Positions 1 to 6,934 of a DNA stretch of 16,849 nucleotides are shown in pieces. This DNA is from Ignavibacteria bacterium (GTDB lineage Bacteria > Bacteroidota > Ignavibacteria > UBA10030 > UBA6906): contig JAOUDE010000016.1 of assembly GCA_029859455.1 (NCBI GenBank), forward strand, positions 1 through 16,849. The letters are read 5' to 3'. The translations under genes and the position numbers were made by a program. The notes beneath the pieces were generated by a model, which saw only the letters and a list, made by a program, of their open reading frames with translations, ran no database searches and was not told the DNA's origin. How positions within the stretch are numbered: the stretch's first letter is position 1; each line of letters opens with the position of its first letter.

Positions 1-697
1 GGGCGATCTCATCGCGCGAGCGCACCTGAATCGATGCAAAAGATCCCCTGGCGATCTGCGTGGTGCCGCGGATCAGGGTCTTGATCGGCCTTGTGATCGT
101 ACTTGCGATCAGAAGCGCCGCGGCAAGGGCAAGGAGGAGAGCCGAGAGGAGCATGAAGAAGGCCACACGCTCGGAACGCTCCGTCTTCCGTTCGACGGCG
201 GCCATCGATCTGTCGATCGAAAGCTGGTTGAGCACGATGAGCCGGTCGAGGATCTCATGCATCGTTGTGAGGCTGGCCTCGAGAGTGAGACCGATCCCGG
301 TCTTCTCGTCCGGGGTAAGAGACAGATCGTTCCCCGTAATCCGCTTCTCCAGCTGGCTGTGTTCCTGTCTGATGGACTTGATCAGCTTGGCCTCCACACT
401 TCCATGCGGAATGACGGAGAGCGAATCAAGATTCCGGCTGAAGCGCCTCAGGTCATCCCTGAACAATTCGTAATAGCCTTCGTCACTTCTGACAAGATAC
501 TTTGCGCCGTTCCGTTCCGCCTCGACAAGATTCCGCTTAAGCTGTTTCGCGCGGTCGATGACCTGGACGTCCGATGTCAGCGTCGATCGTCCCTGTTCAG
601 AGATCGAGTGCAGTTCGTACAGCACGTAGACATTGGCCAGTGCCATAATAACGATGATGAGTGTGAACCCGGTCATCATTTTTCCGCTGATCGTCAT
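1..697 (-). CDS. Membrane receptor with four-helix sensor domain and HAMP domain, N-terminal part (histidine kinase or chemoreceptor)
   Basis: The frame is open from the ATG at 697 to the window edge, giving 232 residues without a stop, so the C-terminal output domain is missing. I see a first membrane helix at about residues 7-27 (GFTLIIVMALANVYVLYEL), a periplasmic region of about 150 residues rich in heptad-like helix (about 28-175), a second membrane helix at about 178-203 (FFMLLSALLLALAAALLIAS) and the start of a HAMP domain from about 204 (TRPIKTLIRGTTQIARGSF...SRDEIA). This is the usual layout of 4HB_MCP/CHASE3-type sensors, found on histidine kinases and on methyl-accepting chemotaxis proteins; the missing half decides which. 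The ATG overlaps the acpS stop codon as ATGA, so the two are translationally coupled and this is the most distal gene visible in the minus-strand operon. The ligand is unknown. Confidence 0.85.
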   Translation of the reverse strand, partial: MTISGKMMTGFTLIIVIMALANVYVLYELHSISEQGRSTLTSDVQVIDRAKQLKRNLVEAERNGAKYLVRSDEGYYELFRDDLRRFSRNLDSLSVIPHGSVEAKLIKSIRQEHSQLEKRITGNDLSLTPDEKTGIGLTLEASLTTMHEILDRLIVLNQLSIDRSMAAVERKTERSERVAFFMLLSALLLALAAALLIASTITRPIKTLIRGTTQIARGSFASIQVRSRDEIA

Positions 698-1068
698 GTT
701 CCTTCCTCCAGAATCACCATCGCAACGACATGGCTTTCGGAATGAGACAGACTAAGAAAGAGAGAAGAAGCATTCATTTGTTCGGCGATCGGGCCATGCA
801 GTCTGAATCCGGGCCTGCCGAGGGAATCGTTCACGACCTCGATATCCTTCCATCCGAACGTTCCGCGCAAGCCGGTCGCAACAGCCTTGCTGAACGCCTC
901 CTTGGCAGCGAACCGCGCGGCCAGGTGCTGGTAGCTGTCGTATTTTCCTTTGCAATACGTGATCTCGTGATCGGTGAAGAGGCGGTTCAACATCCGGTCC
1001 CCGAACCGGTCGAGGCTTCTCTTCATTCTTCCGATCTCAAGGATGTCGACGCCGATTCCCTTCACCAT
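694..1068 (-). CDS. acpS: Holo-[acyl-carrier-protein] synthase (AcpS)
   Basis: AcpS transfers the 4'-phosphopantetheine arm of coenzyme A to a serine of acyl carrier protein, making it active for fatty acid synthesis in the cytoplasm. The 124-residue length is normal for this family. Signature stretches are present: GIGVDILEI at residues 4-12, with D8 as a Mg ligand; RFAAKEAFSKA at 52-62, with E57 the second Mg ligand; WKDIEVVND at 73-81; and SLSHSESHVVAMVILE near the C terminus. The start codon lies 4 bases after the HAD gene stop, and its own stop overlaps the next ATG by 4 bp, so it sits inside a tightly packed operon. Nothing about it is unusual. Confidence 0.96.
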   Translation of the reverse strand: MVKGIGVDILEIGRMKRSLDRFGDRMLNRLFTDHEITYCKGKYDSYQHLAARFAAKEAFSKAVATGLRGTFGWKDIEVVNDSLGRPGFRLHGPIAEQMNASSLFLSLSHSESHVVAMVILEEGT

Positions 1069-1072
1069 GCCG

Positions 1073-1768
1073 CTACTCCGCTTCTGCCAGGGAATTTTCC
1101 TTTTCGATGATGTCGATCAGCTGGGAGACATCGTCGATATCATAACGAGCTTCGGAGGTATGCGTTCCGAAGGTATCACCATATCGTGCAAACACCGTAA
1201 TCATCCCAACCTGGGCGGCTCCGGCAACATCGCGTTCCGGCCAGTCACCCACCATGATCGCTTCGTGCGGGTTGACCCGGAGCAGTTCCAGCGCGCGTCG
1301 GAATGGTGCCGGACTCGGTTTTCGCTCACCGGTATCCTCGAACGTGACAACGGCGTCGAAGAAATGATGAAAATTAAGATAGCAGAGCCGGAGCCACGCT
1401 TCGCGCCGCGGGGCATCCGACACCACGGCGAGTTTCATCCCCCGTTTGACAAGGTCAAACAGGGTCAGGCTCACATGTGGATACGGTACCAGGGCTGCTT
1501 CTCTCGCCCGTCGGTAGGCCACAATTCCGGCTGAGAGAATCTTGTAGTCGACCTTCTGGAATACATCGTACAGGAGCTGATCGAAGACGTTCTGGAATTC
1601 GATTCCCCTCTCTTTATATATGGCATCGATCCGCTCTCGTACTTCCTCGCGCGGGAGCCGCAATCCCGCATCGATCATCGATTCGATCGCCGCGGTCACT
1701 GCCTGGCTCTTCATCGCCATGAAGTCCACCAGGGTGTTGTCCAGATCGAAGATGACCGCCTTAATCAT
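1073..1768 (-). CDS. HAD-superfamily hydrolase (small-molecule phosphatase)
   Basis: This is a 231-residue cytoplasmic phosphatase of the haloacid dehalogenase superfamily. Motif I is FDLDNTLVDF at residues 7-16, with D8 as the nucleophile and D10 as the acid/base. Motif II is VVSDAPR, motif III is the lysine of ERKPSPAPF, and motif IV is VGDWPERDVAGA with the second Mg-binding aspartate. The helical cap lies between motifs I and II (about 17-100), placing it in the phosphoglycolate-phosphatase-like subfamily. The substrate cannot be read from sequence. Its start overlaps the end of the 106-aa hypothetical gene by 8 bp, and acpS starts 4 bases after its stop, indicating co-translation. Confidence 0.93.
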   Translation of the reverse strand: MIKAVIFDLDNTLVDFMAMKSQAVTAAIESMIDAGLRLPREEVRERIDAIYKERGIEFQNVFDQLLYDVFQKVDYKILSAGIVAYRRAREAALVPYPHVSLTLFDLVKRGMKLAVVSDAPRREAWLRLCYLNFHHFFDAVVTFEDTGERKPSPAPFRRALELLRVNPHEAIMVGDWPERDVAGAAQVGMITVFARYGDTFGTHTSEARYDIDDVSQLIDIIEKENSLAEAE

Positions 1769-2081
1769 GGGCTGGGCTCTGCTCGTCTACAGCCGCTTTC
1801 GGGGTCGATTGCTCCGCCTTGACCCGAACGCGCGCAACCTCATCGTCAACATAGGCACGGATGACAGGCTTCAGAAAGACGTTCTCGAGCCCGATCGCGT
1901 TCAGGCCGACCGCAAGCACGGCGGCCTTTCTGTTCGGGGAAAGCCGTTTGTTGACCACCAGAATGCGCTCGTCTTTCAGGATGCAGTACCCGCCATCGAA
2001 ATCCCCCTTCTCGTTCCGGATCGTCACGCCGAGCTGTTCGGCCAGAGCCTCGAACTCCCGTATCAGTTCATCATGTTTCAT
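1761..2081 (-). CDS. Conserved-looking 106-aa protein of unknown function
   Basis: I do not recognise a named family. The protein is short, soluble and charged. A compact region (about residues 10-85) carries LGVTIRNEKGDFDGGYCILKD, then ERILVVNKRLSPNRKAAVLA, which reads like an alternating strand/helix fold. A lysine/glutamate-rich low-complexity tail (about 86-106) looks disordered. There is no signal peptide or membrane segment. It overlaps its upstream neighbour by 11 bp and its downstream neighbour by 8 bp, so it is almost certainly a translated gene of the operon. Its position before a HAD phosphatase may be functional or only operon packing. Confidence 0.8.
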   Translation of the reverse strand: MKHDELIREFEALAEQLGVTIRNEKGDFDGGYCILKDERILVVNKRLSPNRKAAVLAVGLNAIGLENVFLKPVIRAYVDDEVARVRVKAEQSTPKAAVDEQSPAHD

Positions 2082-2637
2082 TGGTCTGTCTCTTCTTTTT
2101 CATTGGCTGCAACACTGCCAGCCCGATAATTGTATAGTAACTCAGCATTGCAACGAACGGGGCGCCTGCGAGGGCTGCAACCCGGCTGATGAAGATCGTG
2201 CGGAACTCATCCCGTTCGGCGGTCGTAAAGAACTCCAGATAGATCATCCGGCCATCCAGATAAGCGGTGAACAATTCAACCGGCACAAACAGATACAGGA
2301 GAATTGCGCTCATCATCAACCAGCCATGCCGGCGCAATGTAAACGGCATGGCCCGGAGAAATGCCACGCTGCTCACGAGGACGACGAGATACGATGCGAT
2401 GACGACAAGTGATACGATCGAAAGGAGACGGAAGATTTCCCTTTCGGCCTCCGGTGGCAGGTATTCCTCAAACTGCAGAGTGCCGGTCTGCAGAAGGACG
2501 TTTCCGATGATCACCCGGATCAAAGAGGCCCCGAGCCAGAAGACTCCGGAAAGGACCAGAACAAAAAGGGGGACCCGCCATTTCAGGGGATTCGCATCGA
2601 CCGACACAATGAAATGTATTGATTTTTCACCGCCCAT
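2071..2637 (-). CDS. Four-helix integral membrane protein of unknown function
   Basis: The 188-residue product has four clear hydrophobic helices at about residues 22-46, 70-96, 105-126 and 150-178. A hydrophilic segment at 50-69 contains PPEAEREIF, and the C-terminal tail is positively charged (MKKKRQTNET), which predicts a cytoplasmic C terminus. There is no cleavable signal peptide and no catalytic motif I can name. The ATG at 2637 lies 22 bases after the stop of the preceding gene, directly behind a TGA triplet and without a good Shine-Dalgarno sequence. Its 3' end overlaps the next gene by 11 bp. It is probably an inner-membrane component of whatever this operon does. Confidence 0.82.
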   Translation of the reverse strand: MGGEKSIHFIVSVDANPLKWRVPLFVLVLSGVFWLGASLIRVIIGNVLLQTGTLQFEEYLPPEAEREIFRLLSIVSLVVIASYLVVLVSSVAFLRAMPFTLRRHGWLMMSAILLYLFVPVELFTAYLDGRMIYLEFFTTAERDEFRTIFISRVAALAGAPFVAMLSYYTIIGLAVLQPMKKKRQTNET

Positions 2638-2659
2638 TCAAGGAACGGAAAAGAGAGGG

Positions 2660-3085
2660 TCAGAGTTCCCGCGGAGGATGGTCGATGGACCAGTTCTTGT
2701 ACCACATGAGGTCCTCGAGGAGGGAAAAGAGGTTCTGAATCCCGTGGCCGGTCATGACCAGGTATCTGCCCTCAATCCGCTTCCGGGCGTCCGGCGGCGC
2801 TTTCGATGCAATGTTCCTGATGAGGTCAGCAGCCTCCAACAGCGATTTGTTCAATTCAGCCGCCAGTGCATCATAGCCTTCGCCATCTTTGCCGATCCGG
2901 GTCATGATTTTCCTGCTTTTCACGCTAAACTTGGCAAGGAAGGCGGCGCGGTCAAATGAGGTCCTCAGGTCGGAATCAGCTGAAAGCGACAGAAGAAGTG
3001 CAAGGTCGTCTTTGTTGGTCAGCCGCCCGCCCGAAAAACGGTCAAGCTCTGAAACAAACTGCCTCGTTTCGTCATCCGTCTGCAT
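2660..3085 (-). CDS. 141-aa protein of unknown function, first gene of the minus-strand operon
   Basis: I chose the ATG at 3085 (MQTDDETRQFVSEL), giving 141 residues. The frame stays open to an ATG at 3205, but the extra 40 residues look non-coding and would cover the promoter placed at 3091-3118. The protein appears all-helical and soluble, with many charged residues (RAAFLAKFSVKSRKIMTRIGKDGEGYDALAAELNKSLLEAADLIRNI, abbreviated here as helices at about 45-60 and 70-100). A last segment, YLVMTGHGIQNLFSLLEDLM, resembles a helical hairpin. No family is recognised. The predicted transcription start falls on or next to the ATG, so the mRNA may be leaderless. Confidence 0.78.
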   Translation of the reverse strand: MQTDDETRQFVSELDRFSGGRLTNKDDLALLLSLSADSDLRTSFDRAAFLAKFSVKSRKIMTRIGKDGEGYDALAAELNKSLLEAADLIRNIASKAPPDARKRIEGRYLVMTGHGIQNLFSLLEDLMWYKNWSIDHPPREL

Positions 3086-3090
3086 TCCGT

Positions 3091-3118
3091 AATATAGGAC
3101 CGTGGGTCGGACAATCAA
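3091..3118 (-). promoter_or_regulatory. Sigma-70-type promoter of the minus-strand operon, probably giving a leaderless mRNA
   Basis: On the minus strand, TTGATT (3118-3113) is separated by 16 bases from TATATT (3096-3091). These match 4/6 and 5/6 of the TTGACA/TATAAT consensus. The -10 box ends 5 bases before the ATG at 3085, so the +1 about 7 bases downstream coincides with the start codon. The same two hexamers, with a 17-base spacer, occur ahead of the cytochrome-barrel gene at 6931-6959. Confidence 0.55.
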
Positions 3119-3172
3119 GCGGGGGAAACTTTTCGTTCCTTCCGTGTGCTTAGTTGGAAACAAGGAATGGCG

Positions 3173-3201
3173 TTGACTGTCCTGGGCCAAATCAGTACTT
3201 T
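3173..3201 (+). promoter_or_regulatory. Candidate sigma-70-type promoter of the sensor kinase/regulator operon
   Basis: TTGACT (3173-3178, 5/6 match to the -35 consensus) is followed after exactly 17 bases by TACTTT (3196-3201, 3/6). TACTTTG also resembles the -7 element of Bacteroidota promoters. Transcription would start near 3208, leaving a leader of about 33 bases with no obvious Shine-Dalgarno sequence before the ATG at 3241. The divergent operon promoter lies about 80 bp away. Confidence 0.45.
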
Positions 3202-3240
3202 GCAACCTGATCCTGCCCCCGTTGTGTTGTCATTAAAACC

Positions 3241-4833
3241 ATGAAAACCTTCAAAGAGCTCTCCCTTTCAAAGAAGATCTTATTCGGGATCCTCCCCCTC
3301 TTTCTCCTGTTTGTCGCGGTCAGCGTTGTGATCCAGAACCGCTTTCAGGAGGAGGTTCTCATGGAGGAAGCCACAGTTGCATCGATTACCTATGCGAACA
3401 TCATCCGCGAGTCGATGGTCAGCATGATGATCAATGATCTCAAGGTCGATACAACCTTTCTCCATCGCCTGAGCGGGTTTGCCCAGTTTGATACCATCAA
3501 GGTCTTCTCCAACGACCTTCGGCTGCGGCAGGAAATTGTCGAGCGCGAATCCGTCCATGTGATTCCGCATTCGGGGTCGCTGGATCCAACCGTTCTGTCG
3601 GTCATGAACGGAGTATCTCCTCTTTTCATGCGAACCGGACAATCGTTCAGGGCCGTGGTGCCTTTCACTGCCACTCAGGTCTGCCAGCGATGTCATGCGG
3701 TTCCGATCGATTACACCCTCGGTGTCGCCGACCTTTACATTTCGTTCGACCGGTTTGATTCCGCGGCGAGTGGCAACTGGACCCGATCCGTCATTATATT
3801 CCTTGTGTTCTGCATCGTCGCTGTCACTGTCGCTTCCCTGCTCCTCTCGCGCTTTGTCACACGACCGGTGGACCGCCTCGTTGATGCAACCACGCATGTT
3901 GCGCGTGAACTGTTTGGCGGTCCCGAACCCGATCCGCTTCACTCCGGCGGGCGGATCGGGAGTAATGACGAGCTCGGAGTGCTTGCGTTTCGGTTCGAAC
4001 AAATGAAGGCGACCCTTCGGGGCAAGATCATCGAAATCAATGAAGCGAGAAGGATGCTCTCGATCCGCAACCAGGAGGTGGAGAAGGCATTGCGCCAGCT
4101 TCGCAGGGCACAGGCGGAGCTCGTCCGGAATGAACGCCTTGCGGTGGCGGGGCGGATGACAGCGCAGCTCTCTCATGAGATCAACAATCCGATCCACAAT
4201 ATCCAGAGCCTCCTCGAGTCATCCCTGCGCAAACTTGAGGGAGAATCGGAAATCCATCAGCTCGTCTCGGTGGCTCAGGAAGAAGTGGGCCGTATGGCGA
4301 AGCTCACCAGGCAGATGCTCGATTTCTCCCGCGGCAACGATCACGAAGTCAACCCCGAGCCGTTCCAGGTCTCGCGGATGCTGAACGATCTCATGATGGC
4401 GTACAAGGACCAGCTCGATCAGCGCGGTATCGGCTTTGCCGTGACAATTGCCAATAATCTGCCGGAGGTGATCGGCTCGGCCGACCGGATCAAACAGGTG
4501 GTCATAAACCTGATCCTGAATGCCGCCGACGCGATCACACCGCCCGGGAGTATTACGCTGAATGCCAGGCGCGGAAAGACGGGGATTGAGATCAGGGTTT
4601 CGGACACGGGATCCGGAATCCCGGAGGAATATCTCGGAAGAATCTTTGATGCCTTCTTTACCACAAAGAAGGAGGTGAGCGGGGTCGGACTGGGTCTGTT
4701 CGTGAGCTACGGGATTATCCGGCAGCACGGAGGGACGATAGGGGTTGAAACGGCGAAAGGAAAGGGTACAACATTCACGGTGATTCTTCCCGTGGGCCAA
4801 CGACAACAGGAGACGGAAGGACGAATCCAATGA
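3241..4833 (+). CDS. Membrane sensor histidine kinase with a periplasmic c-type haem motif
   Basis: This 530-residue kinase would autophosphorylate on histidine and pass the phosphate to the regulator encoded next. Order of parts: membrane helix at about 12-31; periplasmic sensor domain at about 32-180; second helix at about 183-203; HAMP at about 204-262; coiled coil at about 262-300; HisKA with phosphoacceptor H312 in QLSHEINNPIHNI; and HATPase_c with N-box VINLILNAADAI (419-432), G1 DTGSGIP (455-461), F-box IFDAFFTTKK and G2 GVGLGL (481-486). The sensor domain contains C148-Q-R-C151-H152, the covalent haem-attachment motif of c-type cytochromes, shortly before the second helix. That suggests haem-based sensing of redox state or a diatomic gas; the ligand is inference. 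Its stop overlaps the regulator's ATG as ATGA, so kinase and regulator should be made in step. Confidence 0.95.
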   Translation: MKTFKELSLSKKILFGILPLFLLFVAVSVVIQNRFQEEVLMEEATVASITYANIIRESMVSMMINDLKVDTTFLHRLSGFAQFDTIKVFSNDLRLRQEIVERESVHVIPHSGSLDPTVLSVMNGVSPLFMRTGQSFRAVVPFTATQVCQRCHAVPIDYTLGVADLYISFDRFDSAASGNWTRSVIIFLVFCIVAVTVASLLLSRFVTRPVDRLVDATTHVARELFGGPEPDPLHSGGRIGSNDELGVLAFRFEQMKATLRGKIIEINEARRMLSIRNQEVEKALRQLRRAQAELVRNERLAVAGRMTAQLSHEINNPIHNIQSLLESSLRKLEGESEIHQLVSVAQEEVGRMAKLTRQMLDFSRGNDHEVNPEPFQVSRMLNDLMMAYKDQLDQRGIGFAVTIANNLPEVIGSADRIKQVVINLILNAADAITPPGSITLNARRGKTGIEIRVSDTGSGIPEEYLGRIFDAFFTTKKEVSGVGLGLFVSYGIIRQHGGTIGVETAKGKGTTFTVILPVGQRQQETEGRIQ

Positions 4834-6236
4834 CAACCGCGATGTCAGGTCATATTCTCGTCGTCGATGATGACAAAGCGTTCAGGGTTGCGACAAGAAC
4901 GCTGCTCCGTGACGCCGGGCTCGAAGTCAGCCTTGCGAACAGCGGGGCTGAAGGGCTGGTGCTGCTGGAGAAGGCATCGTTCGACCTCGTCCTCTCCGAT
5001 ATTGTGATGACCGATCTCGGAGGAATCGATTTCCTGAGGGAAGCGAAACGCCGTCAACCCGAACTCCCGGTGATCATGGTGACAGGGTTCGGATCGGTCG
5101 AGACAGCCGTGGAGGCAATGCGGCTCGGCGCGGCCGACTATCTTACGAAGCCGTGTAACAACAAGGAGCTCCTGATCAAGATCGATCATGCTCTCGATGG
5201 CCGCAGGAAGGACCGCGAGATCGTTCAGCTGAAAGAGGAACTGCAGGGTGTGTACAGTTTTGGAAACATCGTGTCGCGAAGTGAGATTATGAAAGATGTG
5301 ATCGATCAGATCAAACAGGTGGCGGAGACCGATGTGTCGATCCTGGTACGCGGGGAGAGCGGTACCGGCAAGGAACTGGTCGCCCGGGCGCTTCATTTCA
5401 ACAGCGGCAGGAGAGACGCACCGTTCATTCCCGTGAACTGCTCCGCCCTGCCGGAGAATCTCCTTGAAAGCGAACTCTTCGGGTATGAGAAGGGGGCGTT
5501 CACCGGTGCACAGAAGCAACGGATCGGAAAATTCGAAGAGGCGTACCGCGGAACGATATTTCTTGATGAAATCGGTGACATACCTCAATCGGTCCAGGTG
5601 AAACTGCTCAGAGTTCTTCAGGAAAAATCTTTCTCGCGGATCGGCGGCAATGAAGCGGTCAGCGTCGATGCCCGCGTGGTTGCCGCCACGAACAGGAACC
5701 TGGAACTGATGATGCGCGAGAATGACTTTCGGGAGGATCTCTACTACCGTCTGAATGTCTTTCCCATTACCCTCCCGTCCCTGCGTCAAAGGATCGAGGA
5801 CCTTCCGTTGATTGCCGAACATTTCCTTGAGCGCTACAAGGAACTGGGGGGGAATGTCCGGAAGAGCCTCTCTCCGGAGGTGTTGAGTGACATGATGATG
5901 TATTCATGGCCCGGCAACATCCGGGAACTACAGAACCTGATCAAGCGGGCTATCATCAAGACCCGGGGGGAGGTCATCGAACGAATCGAGCTCAGCGCCG
6001 AACAGATGGAAGAACAATCGTCCGGACCGGGTCTCTCCGCGGACGAAACGGTCCCCCCGTTTCGTGAATACCTTTCCGGAATCGTCAACAATGCCGAGGA
6101 GAAGTATATCCGTCTGTTGCTCGACACGCATAAGGGGAACGTCAATCAGGTGGCGAAATTGATGGAAGTTGACCGGAAAACGGTCTACAGAAAAATGGCC
6201 GACCTGAAGATCGATCCGGACGCCTACCGTTCCTGA
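4830..6236 (+). CDS. NtrC-family sigma-54-dependent response regulator
   Basis: This 468-residue activator has three domains. The receiver (about 8-122) has acidic residues D13-D15, phosphoacceptor D57 in LVLSDIVM and K107 in LTKP. The AAA+ domain (about 145-385) has Walker A GESGTGK (175-181), the sigma-54-contacting GAFTGA loop (222-227), Walker B IFLDEIGD (D246, E247), the ATNRNL sensor and RLNVFPITLPSLRQR. The Fis-type helix-turn-helix (about 425-460) has HKGNVNQVAKLMEVDRKTVY. All residues needed for ATP hydrolysis and sigma-54 contact are present, so it should remodel sigma-54 RNA polymerase when phosphorylated by the adjacent kinase. A likely binding site and an exact sigma-54 promoter follow its stop codon, making the sigma factor gene at 6389 its most obvious target. 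Confidence 0.97.
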   Translation: MTTAMSGHILVVDDDKAFRVATRTLLRDAGLEVSLANSGAEGLVLLEKASFDLVLSDIVMTDLGGIDFLREAKRRQPELPVIMVTGFGSVETAVEAMRLGAADYLTKPCNNKELLIKIDHALDGRRKDREIVQLKEELQGVYSFGNIVSRSEIMKDVIDQIKQVAETDVSILVRGESGTGKELVARALHFNSGRRDAPFIPVNCSALPENLLESELFGYEKGAFTGAQKQRIGKFEEAYRGTIFLDEIGDIPQSVQVKLLRVLQEKSFSRIGGNEAVSVDARVVAATNRNLELMMRENDFREDLYYRLNVFPITLPSLRQRIEDLPLIAEHFLERYKELGGNVRKSLSPEVLSDMMMYSWPGNIRELQNLIKRAIIKTRGEVIERIELSAEQMEEQSSGPGLSADETVPPFREYLSGIVNNAEEKYIRLLLDTHKGNVNQVAKLMEVDRKTVYRKMADLKIDPDAYRS

Positions 6237-6259
6237 CCATTTCCTGTCCCACTGGATCA

Positions 6260-6279
6260 ACACGCCCCGCGGGAAGTGT
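6260..6279. promoter_or_regulatory. 20-bp dyad, candidate enhancer site for the sigma-54 activator
   Basis: The sequence is ACAC-N2-CCCGCGGG-N2-GTGT, a dyad matching at 16 of 20 positions and broken only at positions 5, 6, 15 and 16. It starts 24 bases after the regulator's stop codon. Its centre lies about 88 bases upstream of the start predicted from the sigma-54 promoter, within the usual range for enhancer sites of NtrC-type activators. A second, more GC-biased 16/20 dyad (6276-6295, GTGTGGCG...CGCCCCAC) shares its last half-site. Confidence 0.55.
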
Positions 6280-6331
6280 GGCGCCGCCGCCCCACGGACC
6301 CCCTTTTCGCACCATCCCGGCTCTCTTTTCG

Positions 6332-6347
6332 TGGCACGCCTCTTGCA
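6332..6347 (+). promoter_or_regulatory. Sigma-54 (-24/-12) promoter of the ECF sigma factor gene
   Basis: The sequence reads TGGCACG-N4-TTGCA, an exact match to the core sigma-54 consensus, with GG at 6333-6334 (-25/-24) and GC at 6345-6346 (-13/-12). Transcription should start at about 6358, leaving a leader of about 31 bases to the GTG at 6389. It lies in non-coding DNA just behind a gene for a sigma-54 activator, which strongly supports function. Two copies of CTTTTCG (6303-6309 and 6325-6331), 22 bp apart, lie between the dyad and the promoter; their role is unknown. Confidence 0.88.
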
Positions 6348-6388
6348 AAACACCGGGGGTATCCCTATTCCAAGCCCGGACTGCCACC

Positions 6389-6934
6389 GTGAACCAACCA
6401 GTGTTTTACGAAGAATGTCTGCCAAGACTGGACGACCTTTCCGCTTTCGCGATGTATCTCTGCCGGGATCCGAACGACTCAGGAGACCTTGTCCAGGAGA
6501 CAATGCTGAAAGCCTTCACGAATATTGCTTCGTACAAGAAGGGGACCAACGCGAGGGCGTGGCTTTTTCAGATCTGCCGGAACACATTCATCAATTCCAC
6601 ACGACGGAAGAAATATGAGCTGACGAAGGACGAGCCAACGGAGAATGACCGGGCACAGGATGACCGTCAGACAGGTTCCAGGAACTACCGACTCCGGGAC
6701 GAATCGTTCAGTGATGAAGTAATCGACGCCCTCAATGCCATTCCGAAAGACTGCCAGACGGCACTGCTCCTCTGCGATGTCGAAGGATATTCCTATGATG
6801 AGATCGCGAGGCTGACGCAGACCCGCCCGGGAACGGTACGTTCGAGGATTTTCCGGGGGCGAAAGGCGATGGCGCGGATCCTTCAATCATATGCCGTGGA
6901 ACGGGGTGTCGATGTTTCCACCGACGTAGTTTGA
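6389..6934 (+). CDS. ECF-type RNA polymerase sigma factor
   Basis: The product is a 181-residue group-4 (ECF) sigma factor that would direct RNA polymerase to a dedicated promoter set. Region 2 spans about residues 5-75, with DLVQETMLKAFTNIASYKKGTNARAWLFQICRNTFIN. A charged linker of about 35 residues (78-108) follows. Region 4 spans about 110-165, with IPKDCQTALLLCDVEGYSYDEIARLTQTRPGTVRSRIFRGRK containing the helix-turn-helix that reads the -35 element. I chose GTG at 6389 because the longer frame from 6278 begins upstream of the sigma-54 promoter and has a non-homologous-looking N terminus. GTG at 6401 is possible. There is no clear Shine-Dalgarno sequence and no anti-sigma gene on either side, so control is probably transcriptional through sigma-54. 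Confidence 0.93.
   Translation: MNQPVFYEECLPRLDDLSAFAMYLCRDPNDSGDLVQETMLKAFTNIASYKKGTNARAWLFQICRNTFINSTRRKKYELTKDEPTENDRAQDDRQTGSRNYRLRDESFSDEVIDALNAIPKDCQTALLLCDVEGYSYDEIARLTQTRPGTVRSRIFRGRKAMARILQSYAVERGVDVSTDVV

Noticed and set aside
3086..3205. 40-residue extension of the 141-aa protein from ATG 3205
   Set aside because: It covers a good promoter pair and looks non-coding.
3280..4197. Long minus-strand frame (305 aa) opposite the histidine kinase
   Set aside because: It is antisense to a fully motif-supported kinase, has no recognisable domain and has composition typical of a shadow frame; the same holds for the 325-aa frame opposite the response regulator (4845-5822).
6278..6388. Longer N terminus for the ECF sigma factor from ATG 6278
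   Set aside because: It starts upstream of the exact sigma-54 promoter, overlaps the dyad, and encodes a proline-rich stretch unlike sigma region 2; GTG 6389 restores the usual family length.
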